Shown one piece after another: positions 56,319-64,000 of a DNA stretch of 64,000 bases. A program made the translations under genes and the position numbers. Below the pieces are notes generated by a model. That model was not told the DNA's origin and did no database searches. It saw only the letters and a list, made by a program, of their open reading frames with translations. The DNA is from UBA5069 sp963773745 (lineage in GTDB: Bacteria > Chloroflexota > Anaerolineae > Caldilineales > Caldilineaceae). The stretch's first letter is position 1; every line of letters starts with the position of its first letter. The DNA lies in the NCBI GenBank assembly GCA_963773745.1, contig CAVZCL010000005.1:1-64000 (forward strand). Direction: 5' to 3'.

Positions 56319-57885
56319 ATGCAGATGAAACAGCTACAGCGCGTTATCGCGCTCTGCGCAGCGCTGCTGGCGCTGCTGCTGCCTTGGGCAGCGCCGGTTG
56401 CCATGGCGCAGATTCCGACCGCCTCGGGCGACAGCGACACCTTCGTTGAGGCGGCGGTGGACAACGTTAACCCCAGCCAGGGCGAGCAGCTCACCTATGT
56501 CTTCCGCTACTTCCAGGCGGTGGATGCGCTGCAGCTGCCCACCATGCTCGTGGGTCAGCCCGACTATCAAGCACCCGAGTTCTCCAACTTCTGGGCCGAG
56601 GGCGAGATTGAGCAGAGTTCGACGCAGACGCAGCTCAACGGGCGCACTTACAACGTGAGCGAGCTGCGCACGCATATCTTCCCCACCACGGCGGGCACAA
56701 TCACAATCGAGCCGGCGCGCCTCATTCTCTATGGCTTCCCGGGTGAGCCCGACCGCGTGCTCGAGACACTGCCGGTGACCATTGCTGCGCGCGCCTTGCC
56801 CGAAGGTGCTCCCGATTCCTTCGCCGGCGCGATCGGCGACTACAGCCTGACGGCCAACGTGGACCGCACCACGGCCACCCCCAACGATCCGATTACGCTG
56901 CAGCTGCGGCTGACGGGCGAGGGCAACGTGCGCATGGCGCCCGCTCCCCTGCTGCCCGATCTCCCCAACTGGCGCGTGCAGGAGCGTTCCAACGAGGTGG
57001 AAATTGAGGTGGTGGAAGGGCGCGTGCGCGGTACACGCACGATTGACCTGCTGCTCTCGCCGGCCGCCGGCGCAGCTTCGATCACCGTGCCGCCGATTGA
57101 GTATGCCTTCTTCAACCCGGCCACGGGCGCCTATGCCACCACACTGAGCGAGCCGATTGCGCTGACGCTGGTCGACAGTTCCGGCGCACCGGTGACTGCC
57201 GCGCCCAGCATTGACGCGTTGGCCGCACCGGCTGCCGCAGCCAATGGCCGCACCGGCTGACGCACCAATGGCCGCGCCGCAGGCTGAGGCAGTTGCGAAG
57301 GCGGCTTCCACCCCTTCCTACACGCTTATGGCCGCGCCCGCGACCGTGCCCATGGCGGCGCAGCTTGCCACACTGCCCTGGTTCTGGGCGCTCTGGGCGC
57401 TGCCGCTGATTGCACTGGTTGTGGGCTGGGTGGGGCTGCGCTCGGTGCGCACGGCCACAACGCGCAACGCCGAGCGACGGCGCACACACGCCGCCAGTGA
57501 CGCCCTGCGTGCGCTCCGCGCCGCGCCCACGGCCGCGACCGCACAAAAGGCGCTGGACGACTACCTCGCTGGTGCGCTGGGCAGGCCCGTTGGCGGCCTG
57601 ACGCGCGCAGGGCGCGCCGCGCTGCTTGAGGAGCGGGGTGTGCCCGCATTGCTGCAGGCGCGTGTGGAGGAATGTTTTATGATGGGCGAACGCGCACGCT
57701 TCAGCCCCGCCGACCTGACGGAATCCGCCGCGGACGCAGAACCGGCCGCAGCCATGCGCTCCGAAATTGAAGCACTGATTCGTGACCTGGATCCGCTGCT
57801 GCGCGTGGCTGCGGTCAAAGCCGTCTCACCGGCAGCGAGTGGTGCAGCGACCCAGCCAGCCGGCGCGACAGGCGGTGTACAATGA
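56319..57885 (+). CDS. batD: BatD-like oxygen-tolerance protein (one frameshift)
   Basis: Signal peptide ending APVAMAQ, then the BatD beta-domain (EAAVDNVNPSQGEQLTYVFR; EIEQSSTQTQLNGRTYNVSE) as in BatD proteins (residues 30-300). The first frame ends at 57260; a second frame (57211-57885) supplies the membrane helix (LPWFWALWALPLIALVVGWV) and a cytoplasmic helical domain (TAQKALDDYLAGALGRPVGG). The join lies in a short repeat (GCACCGGCTG twice) at 57222-57248, so a one-base indel is likely; two overlapping genes are the alternative. This is the second BatD-like gene in the operon. Confidence 0.8.
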
Positions 57886-58607
57886 CCCCTGCAGTCGTCA
57901 CTGCATCAATCACACCGGCGCCTGCGGGCGCAGGGCGCACACGCCTGCTCGTAGCGTTGGTGCTTCTCCTGCTGGTTGCCGCCCCGCTCATCGCACTGGG
58001 GGCGCTGGTACTCGATCAGCGCCCCACCGCCGCCAATGCGTTGGCCGCGTCCACAACCATGGACGCGGCCAACGCGCTCTTTGCCTCGGGCCAGGCGGAC
58101 CTGGCCGCTCAGGCGTACGCGCAACTGATTGCGCAGGGCCACGGCGGCAAGGCGCTGCGCTACAACCTGGGCATTGCGCACCTGGAGGCGGGTAACGCAG
58201 AGCAAGCGGTGGATGCGCTGCGCACGGCGCAGCGTATCTTCCCGCGCGACGGAGCCATTCGCAGCGCCCTGGCCGATGCGCAAGCGCTGCAGCGCAGCAG
58301 TGCCGCGCTCGACGGTGCCGCGCTCGACGGTGCCGCGCTCGACGGTGCCGCGCTCGACGGTGCCGCTGCCGAGACAGCCGCAGCCATTGCGCAGCCTGCT
58401 TCTGGCATCCTTGCGCAACTGCGCCTCGAATGGATCTCCGCCACCGAAGCCGCCTTTGCTGCGCTACTCTTCTGGACGCTGCTGGCAGCGCTGCTTCTGG
58501 TTGCAATCACGGCCCCGGCGCGCAGCGGGCGGCGCACAGGCGCGCTGCTGGCGGCGCTGCTCCCTGGCGCGGGGCTGGCCTTTGCACTGTTGCTGCTCAC
58601 GGTGTAG
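57882..58607 (+). CDS. BatE-like TPR membrane protein
   Basis: A 241-residue protein whose ATG overlaps the batD stop (ATGA). N-terminal helix (LLVALVLLLLVAAPLIALGA), TPR-like units (LAAQAYAQLIAQGHGGKALR, LEAGNAEQAVDALRTAQRIF), a run of four AALDG repeats, then two C-terminal helices. It closes the bat operon. Residues 55-140 fit TPR; the SH3 domain of some BatE proteins is missing. Confidence 0.75.
   Translation: MTPAVVTASITPAPAGAGRTRLLVALVLLLLVAAPLIALGALVLDQRPTAANALAASTTMDAANALFASGQADLAAQAYAQLIAQGHGGKALRYNLGIAHLEAGNAEQAVDALRTAQRIFPRDGAIRSALADAQALQRSSAALDGAALDGAALDGAALDGAAAETAAAIAQPASGILAQLRLEWISATEAAFAALLFWTLLAALLLVAITAPARSGRRTGALLAALLPGAGLAFALLLLTV
58302..58361 (+). repeat. Four 15-bp tandem repeats in the BatE-like gene
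   Basis: GCCGCGCTCGACGGT is repeated four times without error, coding for AALDG. Confidence 0.95.
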
Positions 58608-58689
58608 CGGATGGTGAGCCGGCGCGCCTGTGAGATAATGCAACCCACAGCCACTTCAACCCTCTAATTCTGAATCAGGAGATTTGCGC

Positions 58690-59202
58690 ATGACAACCAA
58701 AGCCGACTTCACACCCGAAGAATGGGCCGACATTACACGCGCGCCGCTGGCGGCGTCGCTGCTTATCACCATGGCCTCGCCCAGTATCTTCGGCTCCATG
58801 GGCGAAATCTTCGGCGTCACCAAATCGCTCGTAGACGGCGCACAGCAGCCCACTGGCAACGAACTGCTCGACAGCATCCTGGCCGAATTCAAGGATCTGG
58901 AGAATGCCCGCGCCGCACAGCCGAAGCTCTCGGCGCACGATCCCGAGACGATCCGGCGCGAACTGCTGGGCATCGTCGAAAGCGCAACGAAATTGATGCA
59001 GGCAAAGGGAACGGCCGACGAGACGGGGCCCATCAAGCAGTGGCTCTACAACATCGCTGTCAACACGGCCGAGGCGACCAAGGAGGGCGGCTTCCTGGGC
59101 ATCGGCGCCGTGCGTGTGAGTGACGCCGAGACGCAGGCGCTCAACGAGCTTGCCACGCTGCTCAATATCCATCCTACTGCACCCACTGCGCCTTCAGCCT
59201 GA
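58690..59202 (+). CDS. Conserved-looking hypothetical protein
   Basis: A 170-residue soluble, mostly helical protein starting at ATG 58690 with AGGAG 9 nt upstream. No signal peptide. Hydrophobic-glycine segment (PLAASLLITMASPSIFGSMG) near the N-terminus and GGFLGIGAVRVSDAETQAL near the C-terminus. I do not recognise a family. It is a single gene with its own GAGATAATG -10-like site (about 58631) and terminator. Confidence 0.75.
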   Translation: MTTKADFTPEEWADITRAPLAASLLITMASPSIFGSMGEIFGVTKSLVDGAQQPTGNELLDSILAEFKDLENARAAQPKLSAHDPETIRRELLGIVESATKLMQAKGTADETGPIKQWLYNIAVNTAEATKEGGFLGIGAVRVSDAETQALNELATLLNIHPTAPTAPSA

Positions 59203-59238
59203 CATGGCAGCGGAGTAAGCTACGCCGGGCAAAGGAAG

Positions 59239-59280
59239 AGGGAGCGGCGAGTGGGGAATGTGCCCCGCTCGCCGCTCCCT
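59239..59280 (+). terminator. Rho-independent terminator
   Basis: An 18-bp stem (AGGGAGCGGCGAGTGGGG with CCCCGCTCGCCGCTCCCT, one G-T pair) with a 6-nt loop, followed by GTTTTTT. Confidence 0.92.
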
Positions 59281-59336
59281 GTTTTTTCACCCTGCGGATT
59301 GAATCGCTGGGCGCGTATGCAATCTGTCGCGCCCAC

Positions 59337-60892
59337 TTATGCCGGCACGGGGGCTGCGCTTTCGCTTTGCGACGGCTCGGGCATGGTGGCCACAAAGGGC
59401 TGCTTGTCGGCCGCACAGAGCAGCCGCACCACGTTGCGCCCCGACGCGGCAGAGAGTTCCACGTTGCCTGCAGGCTCCACCCACTGCCCAATCATGTAGA
59501 AATTCTCCAGGCCAGGCAGCGTCTTGTCCATTCCCTTGCCCATCATCATGCGCATCTTGCGGGAAGTGATGCTCCAGCCTGCGATTGCGCCGCGCCAATT
59601 CTCGGTAAAGCGCTCATAGGTGGGGGGCGTGGCCACATCCACAACCTCCACCTGGCTCTTGAAGCCGGGCAGCCCGCGCCGTCCAGTTCGTCGATCACAA
59701 CGTCCGCCACCTCATCCTGCGCGTCTTCATAGCGTGCGCTGGCGCCATAGATCCTGCGCCAGTACTCATAGTCGGCGTCCAGCCAGAGGGTGACTGCCGA
59801 CTTGCCCGACGGCGCGAGCGAGGGGTCATAGCCATAGTGCTTGGCCACCAGCCGGTTGGTGGGTTTGCCCGCCAGCAGGCAGGGGCGCTGCATGGGAAAG
59901 TTGATGCTGTGCGGCACGTCGCTCATGTCGCGCGCCACCCCCACCGAGACTTGCACAATGGGGCCGGCAATGGGTAATGAATCGTAGTACTTGCGCACCT
60001 TGTTGGTGCAGTAGCGCCCTTCGAGCATTGTGAAGAGAACGTCGTAACCGTCACAGGCAGAGACGACGTAATCGGCCCGCACCTCGCTGCCGTCATCCAG
60101 CCGCACACCCACGGCACGGTCGCCGGATGCGCCCTCTTCCACAAGAATGTCGGCAACGCGCGTGCTGCAGTGGAGCGCGCCCCCCAGCGCCTGAAAACGT
60201 TTGGCAATGCCCAGCGCAAACTTGAGCGAGCCCCCCATGGGGAAGCCGGCATTGCGTGTATGAAAGAGCCCCAGTGTCATCAGCATGATCGTCATGGGGA
60301 AAGTGGGGTGCGCAAACTGGAAGAAGTGGGGCAGCGCCTCGCGCAGGAAGGGATCCCTGAAACGCGCCGCATACTCGAAGATGGAGAGTCCGTTCCACTT
60401 GAGCACGGGCATCAGATAGGGCAGCATGGACATGCCATACTGCAGGTTATCCTGCGGGGTGAGGGGTGTATCAATGGGCAGATCGATTTGTGAAAGCGCC
60501 AGCGCGCCGTCGCACAGGTTGTCAATCAGGTGCGTGTCCAGCGGGGCAAGCTCGTGCAGGTGCGTGCGAAAGCGCTCCAGGTCGGCATAGAAAACGAGCT
60601 CTCGCCCATCGTCGCTCGCGATGCGAATGAACTCGCTGCGGTCGTAGATCTGCTTGTTCTGCAGCGCGCCCAACTCAAGCCACATTTGGTGCGCATTGGC
60701 CGCAGGACCGGAGCCTGTGAGGTACTGGAGGCATCCGTCCATTGTATAGCTCTTGCGCCGCCACGACGTGCACAGGCCGCCGGGAATCTTGTGCAGTTCA
60801 AAGATCGTTGCTTCGTAGCCATTCATTTGCGCATAGCAGCCTGCAGAGAGGCCGGCGATGCCGCCACCGATGATGATGACCGATTTGGGCAT
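59337..60892 (-). CDS. Phytoene-desaturase/CrtI-like FAD oxidoreductase (frameshifted)
   Basis: A protein of about 515 residues. ATG 60892 follows GAGGAG by 2 nt and starts MPKSVIIIGGGIAGLSAGCY, an FAD-binding Rossmann motif, followed by ELHKIPGGLCTSW. The middle contains GFPMGGSLKFALGIAKRFQA, as in CrtI/CrtO-type and retinol-saturase-like enzymes. The frame breaks near 59675 (DELDG to GLPGFKSQVEVVDVATPPTY), and the C-terminus has FYMIGQWVEPAGNVELSAAS. The substrate is unknown; no carotenoid genes are nearby. Confidence 0.8.
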
Positions 60893-60945
60893 AACTCCTC
60901 CAGGTCGAGTGCAGCTACCTGCACAGAAGGCGGGCAATTGTGCGA

Positions 60946-61347
60946 TCAGGTAAGGGGCGAAACGGCCGCACTGCTCTCCACGTCAATCGTCTCCGGGCCA
61001 TTGGGGCCGGCGTGAATGTGCAGGCGCGTGAGGGTGATTTCGGCCAGTGCCTGCCATTGCGCCTGCTCACACGGCGGCAAGTTAACGCACGCCGGCCACG
61101 CGCTCGCCTCCAGCACGCGTGCTGCCCCGTGCGCCTGCCACTCGGGCGTGCTGACCACAACCGACGCGTGGCTTTCAATGTTGAAGAGCATGTCGGAGGT
61201 CAGCGGCAAAAGAACGTAAAGCTGCATCTCTTTTGCGGCGCAGGTCACTTCGGCAGTTTGGATGTCGGCCGGGCCATATGTGGCGAGCATGGCCTGGCGA
61301 ACGGGGGCAAGCGTTTCGACAACGCGCCGGCGCAAATGAGCGAGCAT
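60946..61347 (-). CDS. Pyridoxamine-5'-phosphate-oxidase-like split-barrel protein
   Basis: A 133-residue protein: LAHLRRRVVETLAPVRQAML, PADIQTAEVTCAAKEMQLYV, LLPLTSDMLFNIESHASVVV and TPEWQAHGAARVL. This order of strands fits the FMN-binding split-barrel family, though the FMN-binding residues cannot be checked by eye. It lies just upstream of the CrtI-like gene on the same strand, 53 bp apart, so the two may share a transcript. Confidence 0.6.
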   Translation of the reverse strand: MLAHLRRRVVETLAPVRQAMLATYGPADIQTAEVTCAAKEMQLYVLLPLTSDMLFNIESHASVVVSTPEWQAHGAARVLEASAWPACVNLPPCEQAQWQALAEITLTRLHIHAGPNGPETIDVESSAAVSPLT

Positions 61348-61499
61348 CACCAACCCTCTTCCAGCACAAGGCGGAATTCGGCGACGCTCTCCTATGGGCT
61401 GTGCACCGATTGCCGCGGCAGGACGCCCTGCCTGCAGTCAGCATAGCCCCGCGGCGCTTTGCGCACGACTGTCTTTGGTTATGAATGCGCGCGGCACCA

Positions 61500-61642
61500 A
61501 GACCCCCGACGCAAAGGCGCAAAGACGCAAAGGTTCGCAAAGAAAAGCAAAGACAAGGAACAACAACTCCCACAGTTGTTGTTCCTTGTCTTTGCTTTTC
61601 TTTGCGAACCTTTGCGTCTTTGCGCCTTTGCGTCGGGGGTCT
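61500..61642. terminator. Perfect 69-bp-arm hairpin, CGCAAAGG-type
   Basis: 61500-61568 is the exact reverse complement of 61574-61642 with a 5-nt loop (CCCAC). Arm words are GACGCAAAGGCGCAAAGACG. It begins 7 nt after the LuxR-type gene stop on that strand. The same words build the hairpin at 32067-32211. Confidence 0.95.
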
Positions 61643-61649
61643 GGTCGTA

Positions 61650-64000
61650 CTAGATGAGGCCGATTTCGCGCGCCCGCGCCACCGCTTCGGTGCGGTTGGT
61701 GGCCCCCAGCTTGCTGAGTATGTGGTTGACGTGCCCCTTGACTGTGCCCACGGTCAGCACAAAAGTCTCCGCCACCTGCTGGTTGGATGCGCCGCGCGCA
61801 ATCGCACGCAGAATCTCCAGCTCGCGTGGCGTCAACCGCTCGAGCGGCTCGCGCAGTTCGGCGTCGTCCGTGGTGACCATGCCGGCGCGCAACGTGGCCA
61901 GCAAGCGCGCCGCGCACGCATCGCTGCGCGCCAGCAGATCGAGCAGGGGCATCAGCCGCTCGCCTTCATCCAGGAATGCGCGCTGCATCCCCTCGGCTTC
62001 GGCCAGCGCCAGCGCGCGGCAGAGCAGCTCCTGCGCCTCGGTGCGTTGGTTGAGCACCCAAAGCGCCTCCGCCTGCAGCACACCGATTTCGACCAGGCTG
62101 CGCACGCGCCCCCGTTCCTCGGCGCGCGCCTGCCACAGTTGCAGCAGTGCCAGGGCCGCGCGCGGGCGCTGATCGGCAAGGTAGAAGCGCGCCAGCGTCA
62201 GCTCCTCAAACTCGGGGTAGTAGCCCACTTCGTCCCAGTGGCTGGACTGCGTCTGCGCCCACTGACGCACGGCCACCAGGTCGCCTGCGCCCAGGTCCAG
62301 GCGGGCCTGGCAGGCGCGCAGCCACTCAACCAGCAGCGGGCTGTCGTAGCTTTGCGCCACGCGCATGGCGTCGGCCAGCGGCCCTGTGCCTTCGTCGCGC
62401 CGCCCCAGTGACTGGCGAATGTGTGCGTTAATGGCCGACGCCGAGGCGTAGACAGACACGCTGCGCGCCGGTGCAAGCGCAATCGCGCGGCTGATGAAGT
62501 GCTCGGCCCCCAGCAGGTCATTGCGTTCGCGCAAGATGGCCGCCATGCCCATGCAGCCATCGGCAATGCTGGGCCACTGACCGCCGCCGTGGTCCGTTGC
62601 CAACTGCAGCCCGCGCCGGTATGTGGCCTCGGCATCGGCCAGCGCGCCCAGCTCGAGATAAGTGTGGCCAAGGCGGAACAAGGGGAAGAGCACCATATAG
62701 GTGCTGCCGAGGTTGGTGGCGTGGGCCTGGGCACGCGTGTAGTGGGCAATGGCCTCGGTCGCACGGCCGCCCAACTGCAGTGCATGGCCCAGCGCATGGT
62801 GCAGGGCCGCCTGCGTAAAGTCATCATCGGCGGCAAGCGTGCGCTCCGCCTCGATGCCCAGTTCCAGCGTCTTGTGGACGTCCCACTGGTAGGAGGCGAG
62901 CAGCGTGCGCAGCGCCAGCACCTCGCCCAGCGCAGGGGCGTGCGCCGGATCGACAGTGTGGGCCGCAAGCGCCGACAGCAGTTGCGCCACGACCTCCTGC
63001 ACGCCAGCAAGGGGGCCGCGCAGAATCAGCAGCCAACCGTTGAGAAGCGCGAGGCGCGGGCGGCGCATGATCTCGGCGTGGGGCAGCGTCTCCATCCAGC
63101 GGTTGAGCGTAACGGCGTCGCCGTGCACAAGCAGATCATGGCCCTTTTCGGCCAGCAGGTCGGCGGCCTGCGCCCAATCCTGCGCGTGCAGCGCGTGCTC
63201 AATCGCCTCTACCGCGAAGCCGTGCGCGGCGTACCAGCGCGCTGCGCGCCGGTGCATCTCCGCTGCAAGCGCAGGCGCGCTGCGGTCCAGCTCTTCGTGC
63301 AGGGCGTCGGCAAAGAGATGGTAGTAGCGATACCAGCGCTGCTCGTCATCCAGCGGCACCACAAAGAGATTGTACGATTCGAGATAGTTGAGGATGGCGC
63401 GCGCCGTGCGCGGCGTGGCGCCGCCGTCTACCTCTGCGCCCGCCTGCGCGTTATCCAGCAGGTCGTCGCAGAGCGACACGTCGAAGCGCTGCAAAATGGA
63501 GGTGCGCAGGAGGAAATCGCGCACGCTCGCGGGCAGCTTCTCCAGCACCTGCTCGAGCAGATAGGCGAGCACGAAGCGGTTGCTGATGTCAATCCCCTGC
63601 AGATAGCTGCTCACCTCGCGCCGGCTGCGCCCCTGCAGCGATGCGCCCAGCAGCTGCAAGCCCGCCGGCCAGCCGTCCGTGTGGTCCACCAGGATTGCCA
63701 CATCCTCGGGCGGCAGCACGATTTTGGTGCGGCGGCTCAGCATTGCGCCCGCCTCCTCCACGCTGAAGCAGAGATCGGCGGCGCGCAATTCCAGCAGCTT
63801 GCCGTTGACGCGCCAGCGATTGAGGGGCATGGGTGGGTCGGCCCGCGTGCTGATGAGCAGGTGTGTGGTAGGCGGCAGATGGGCGATGAAGTAGTTGAGC
63901 GTGTCGTGAATGCGCTGCGCACGAATGTGGTGATAGTCATCCAGAATCAGCACGAAGTGCGCACGCGCTTCGCCACAGATCGCGAGCAAGGTGTCTACAA
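61650..64000 (-). CDS. MalT-like LuxR-family ATP-dependent regulator (N-terminus cut by window end)
   Basis: Residues of a large STAND-type transcription factor. Walker B and arginine-finger region FVLILDDYHHIRA and LLISTRADPP, then WRVNGKLLELRAADLCFS and DHTDGWPAGLQLLGASLQGR, which are typical of MalT relatives. A long TPR-like helical region follows (about residues 270-700), then a C-terminal LuxR helix-turn-helix (LTPRELEILRAIARG, GTVKGHVNHILSKL). The Walker A part lies beyond position 64000. The inducer and targets are unknown; the split-barrel and CrtI-like genes lie downstream. Confidence 0.93.
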   Translation of the reverse strand, partial: VDTLLAICGEARAHFVLILDDYHHIRAQRIHDTLNYFIAHLPPTTHLLISTRADPPMPLNRWRVNGKLLELRAADLCFSVEEAGAMLSRRTKIVLPPEDVAILVDHTDGWPAGLQLLGASLQGRSRREVSSYLQGIDISNRFVLAYLLEQVLEKLPASVRDFLLRTSILQRFDVSLCDDLLDNAQAGAEVDGGATPRTARAILNYLESYNLFVVPLDDEQRWYRYYHLFADALHEELDRSAPALAAEMHRRAARWYAAHGFAVEAIEHALHAQDWAQAADLLAEKGHDLLVHGDAVTLNRWMETLPHAEIMRRPRLALLNGWLLILRGPLAGVQEVVAQLLSALAAHTVDPAHAPALGEVLALRTLLASYQWDVHKTLELGIEAERTLAADDDFTQAALHHALGHALQLGGRATEAIAHYTRAQAHATNLGSTYMVLFPLFRLGHTYLELGALADAEATYRRGLQLATDHGGGQWPSIADGCMGMAAILRERNDLLGAEHFISRAIALAPARSVSVYASASAINAHIRQSLGRRDEGTGPLADAMRVAQSYDSPLLVEWLRACQARLDLGAGDLVAVRQWAQTQSSHWDEVGYYPEFEELTLARFYLADQRPRAALALLQLWQARAEERGRVRSLVEIGVLQAEALWVLNQRTEAQELLCRALALAEAEGMQRAFLDEGERLMPLLDLLARSDACAARLLATLRAGMVTTDDAELREPLERLTPRELEILRAIARGASNQQVAETFVLTVGTVKGHVNHILSKLGATNRTEAVARAREIGLI

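Noticed and set aside
57211..57885. Separate gene overlapping the end of batD
   Set aside because: It supplies the membrane helix and cytoplasmic tail expected at the end of BatD and begins in a repeat where a slip is likely; I kept one frameshifted batD.
61500..61642. Terminal inverted repeats of a transposon
   Set aside because: The arms are separated by only 5 nt, so there is no cargo between them.

Overview
The window is a GC-rich bacterial chromosome segment, best explained as an uncultured member of the Chloroflexota (Caldilineae/Anaerolineae-like). This is an inference from gene content: a SufR-led SUF operon with SufU and a Rieske protein, a MoxR/DUF58/Bat cluster, YfhO/Wzx and DUF2723 membrane glycosyl-carrier proteins, MalT-like LuxR regulators, ThyX, and Thr/Pro-rich secreted proteins. 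No rRNA, phage module, insertion sequence or CRISPR array was recognised.

Layout. 1-6.2 kb (minus): surface polysaccharide genes (WbpP-like epimerase cut by the window start, a second SDR epimerase, RmlA, a Wzz-like chain-length protein, WbpA-like UDP-sugar dehydrogenase). 6.4-8.2 kb: ThyX and a Yip1-family protein. 8.6-10.7 kb: a decayed NB-ARC/TPR STAND ATPase. 10.9-14.8 kb: a DUF1385 protein, an S4 protein coupled to an ABC-2 permease, and a dihydrolipoamide-dehydrogenase-like flavoprotein. 15.6-23.3 kb (plus): sufR-sufC-sufB-sufD-sufS-sufU-Rieske-sufT, with a predicted promoter and operator and a terminator. 23.5-27.6 kb: a broken UDG-like gene, a HEAT-like protein, YccF and Hsp20. 27.7-33.1 kb: a very large YfhO-flippase fusion and a polyprenol-phosphate mannosyltransferase-like enzyme. 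33.2-36.4 kb: an accessory patch with a decayed gene and an apparently intact DarT1-like ADP-ribosyltransferase with its NADAR-type antitoxin. 36.8-39.6 kb: a dual-specificity phosphatase, three tRNAs (Pro, Gly, Met), a pRiA4b ORF-3-like protein and an SH3 lipoprotein. 39.8-48 kb: DUF2723, an Amt-like protein, ThpR, a repeat-rich fibronectin-like protein, SCO1 and a thioredoxin-fold relic. 48.6-58.6 kb: a LolD-like ATPase and a moxR-DUF58-batD-batA-batB-batC-batD-batE operon. 58.7-64 kb: a hypothetical protein, a CrtI-like oxidoreductase, a split-barrel flavoprotein-like protein and a LuxR/MalT regulator cut by the window end.

Two window-wide features stand out. First, most gene junctions carry a long, often perfect inverted repeat whose arms are built from short quasi-periodic units. 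Examples are a loopless 98-bp palindrome, 58-bp arms that hold the stop codons of two convergent genes, and 69-bp perfect arms. Five consecutive gaps of the suf operon each have one. A second family of REP-like elements (GTAGCGG...CCGCTAC) is dispersed over intergenic DNA. Second, at least 15 otherwise conserved genes are split by single-base indels, including sufD and the redox flavoprotein, often at short homopolymers. This looks more like uncorrected sequencing or assembly error than real pseudogenisation. The STAND gene and the 33.3-34.7 kb gene differ in carrying several lesions and stops, and look truly decayed.
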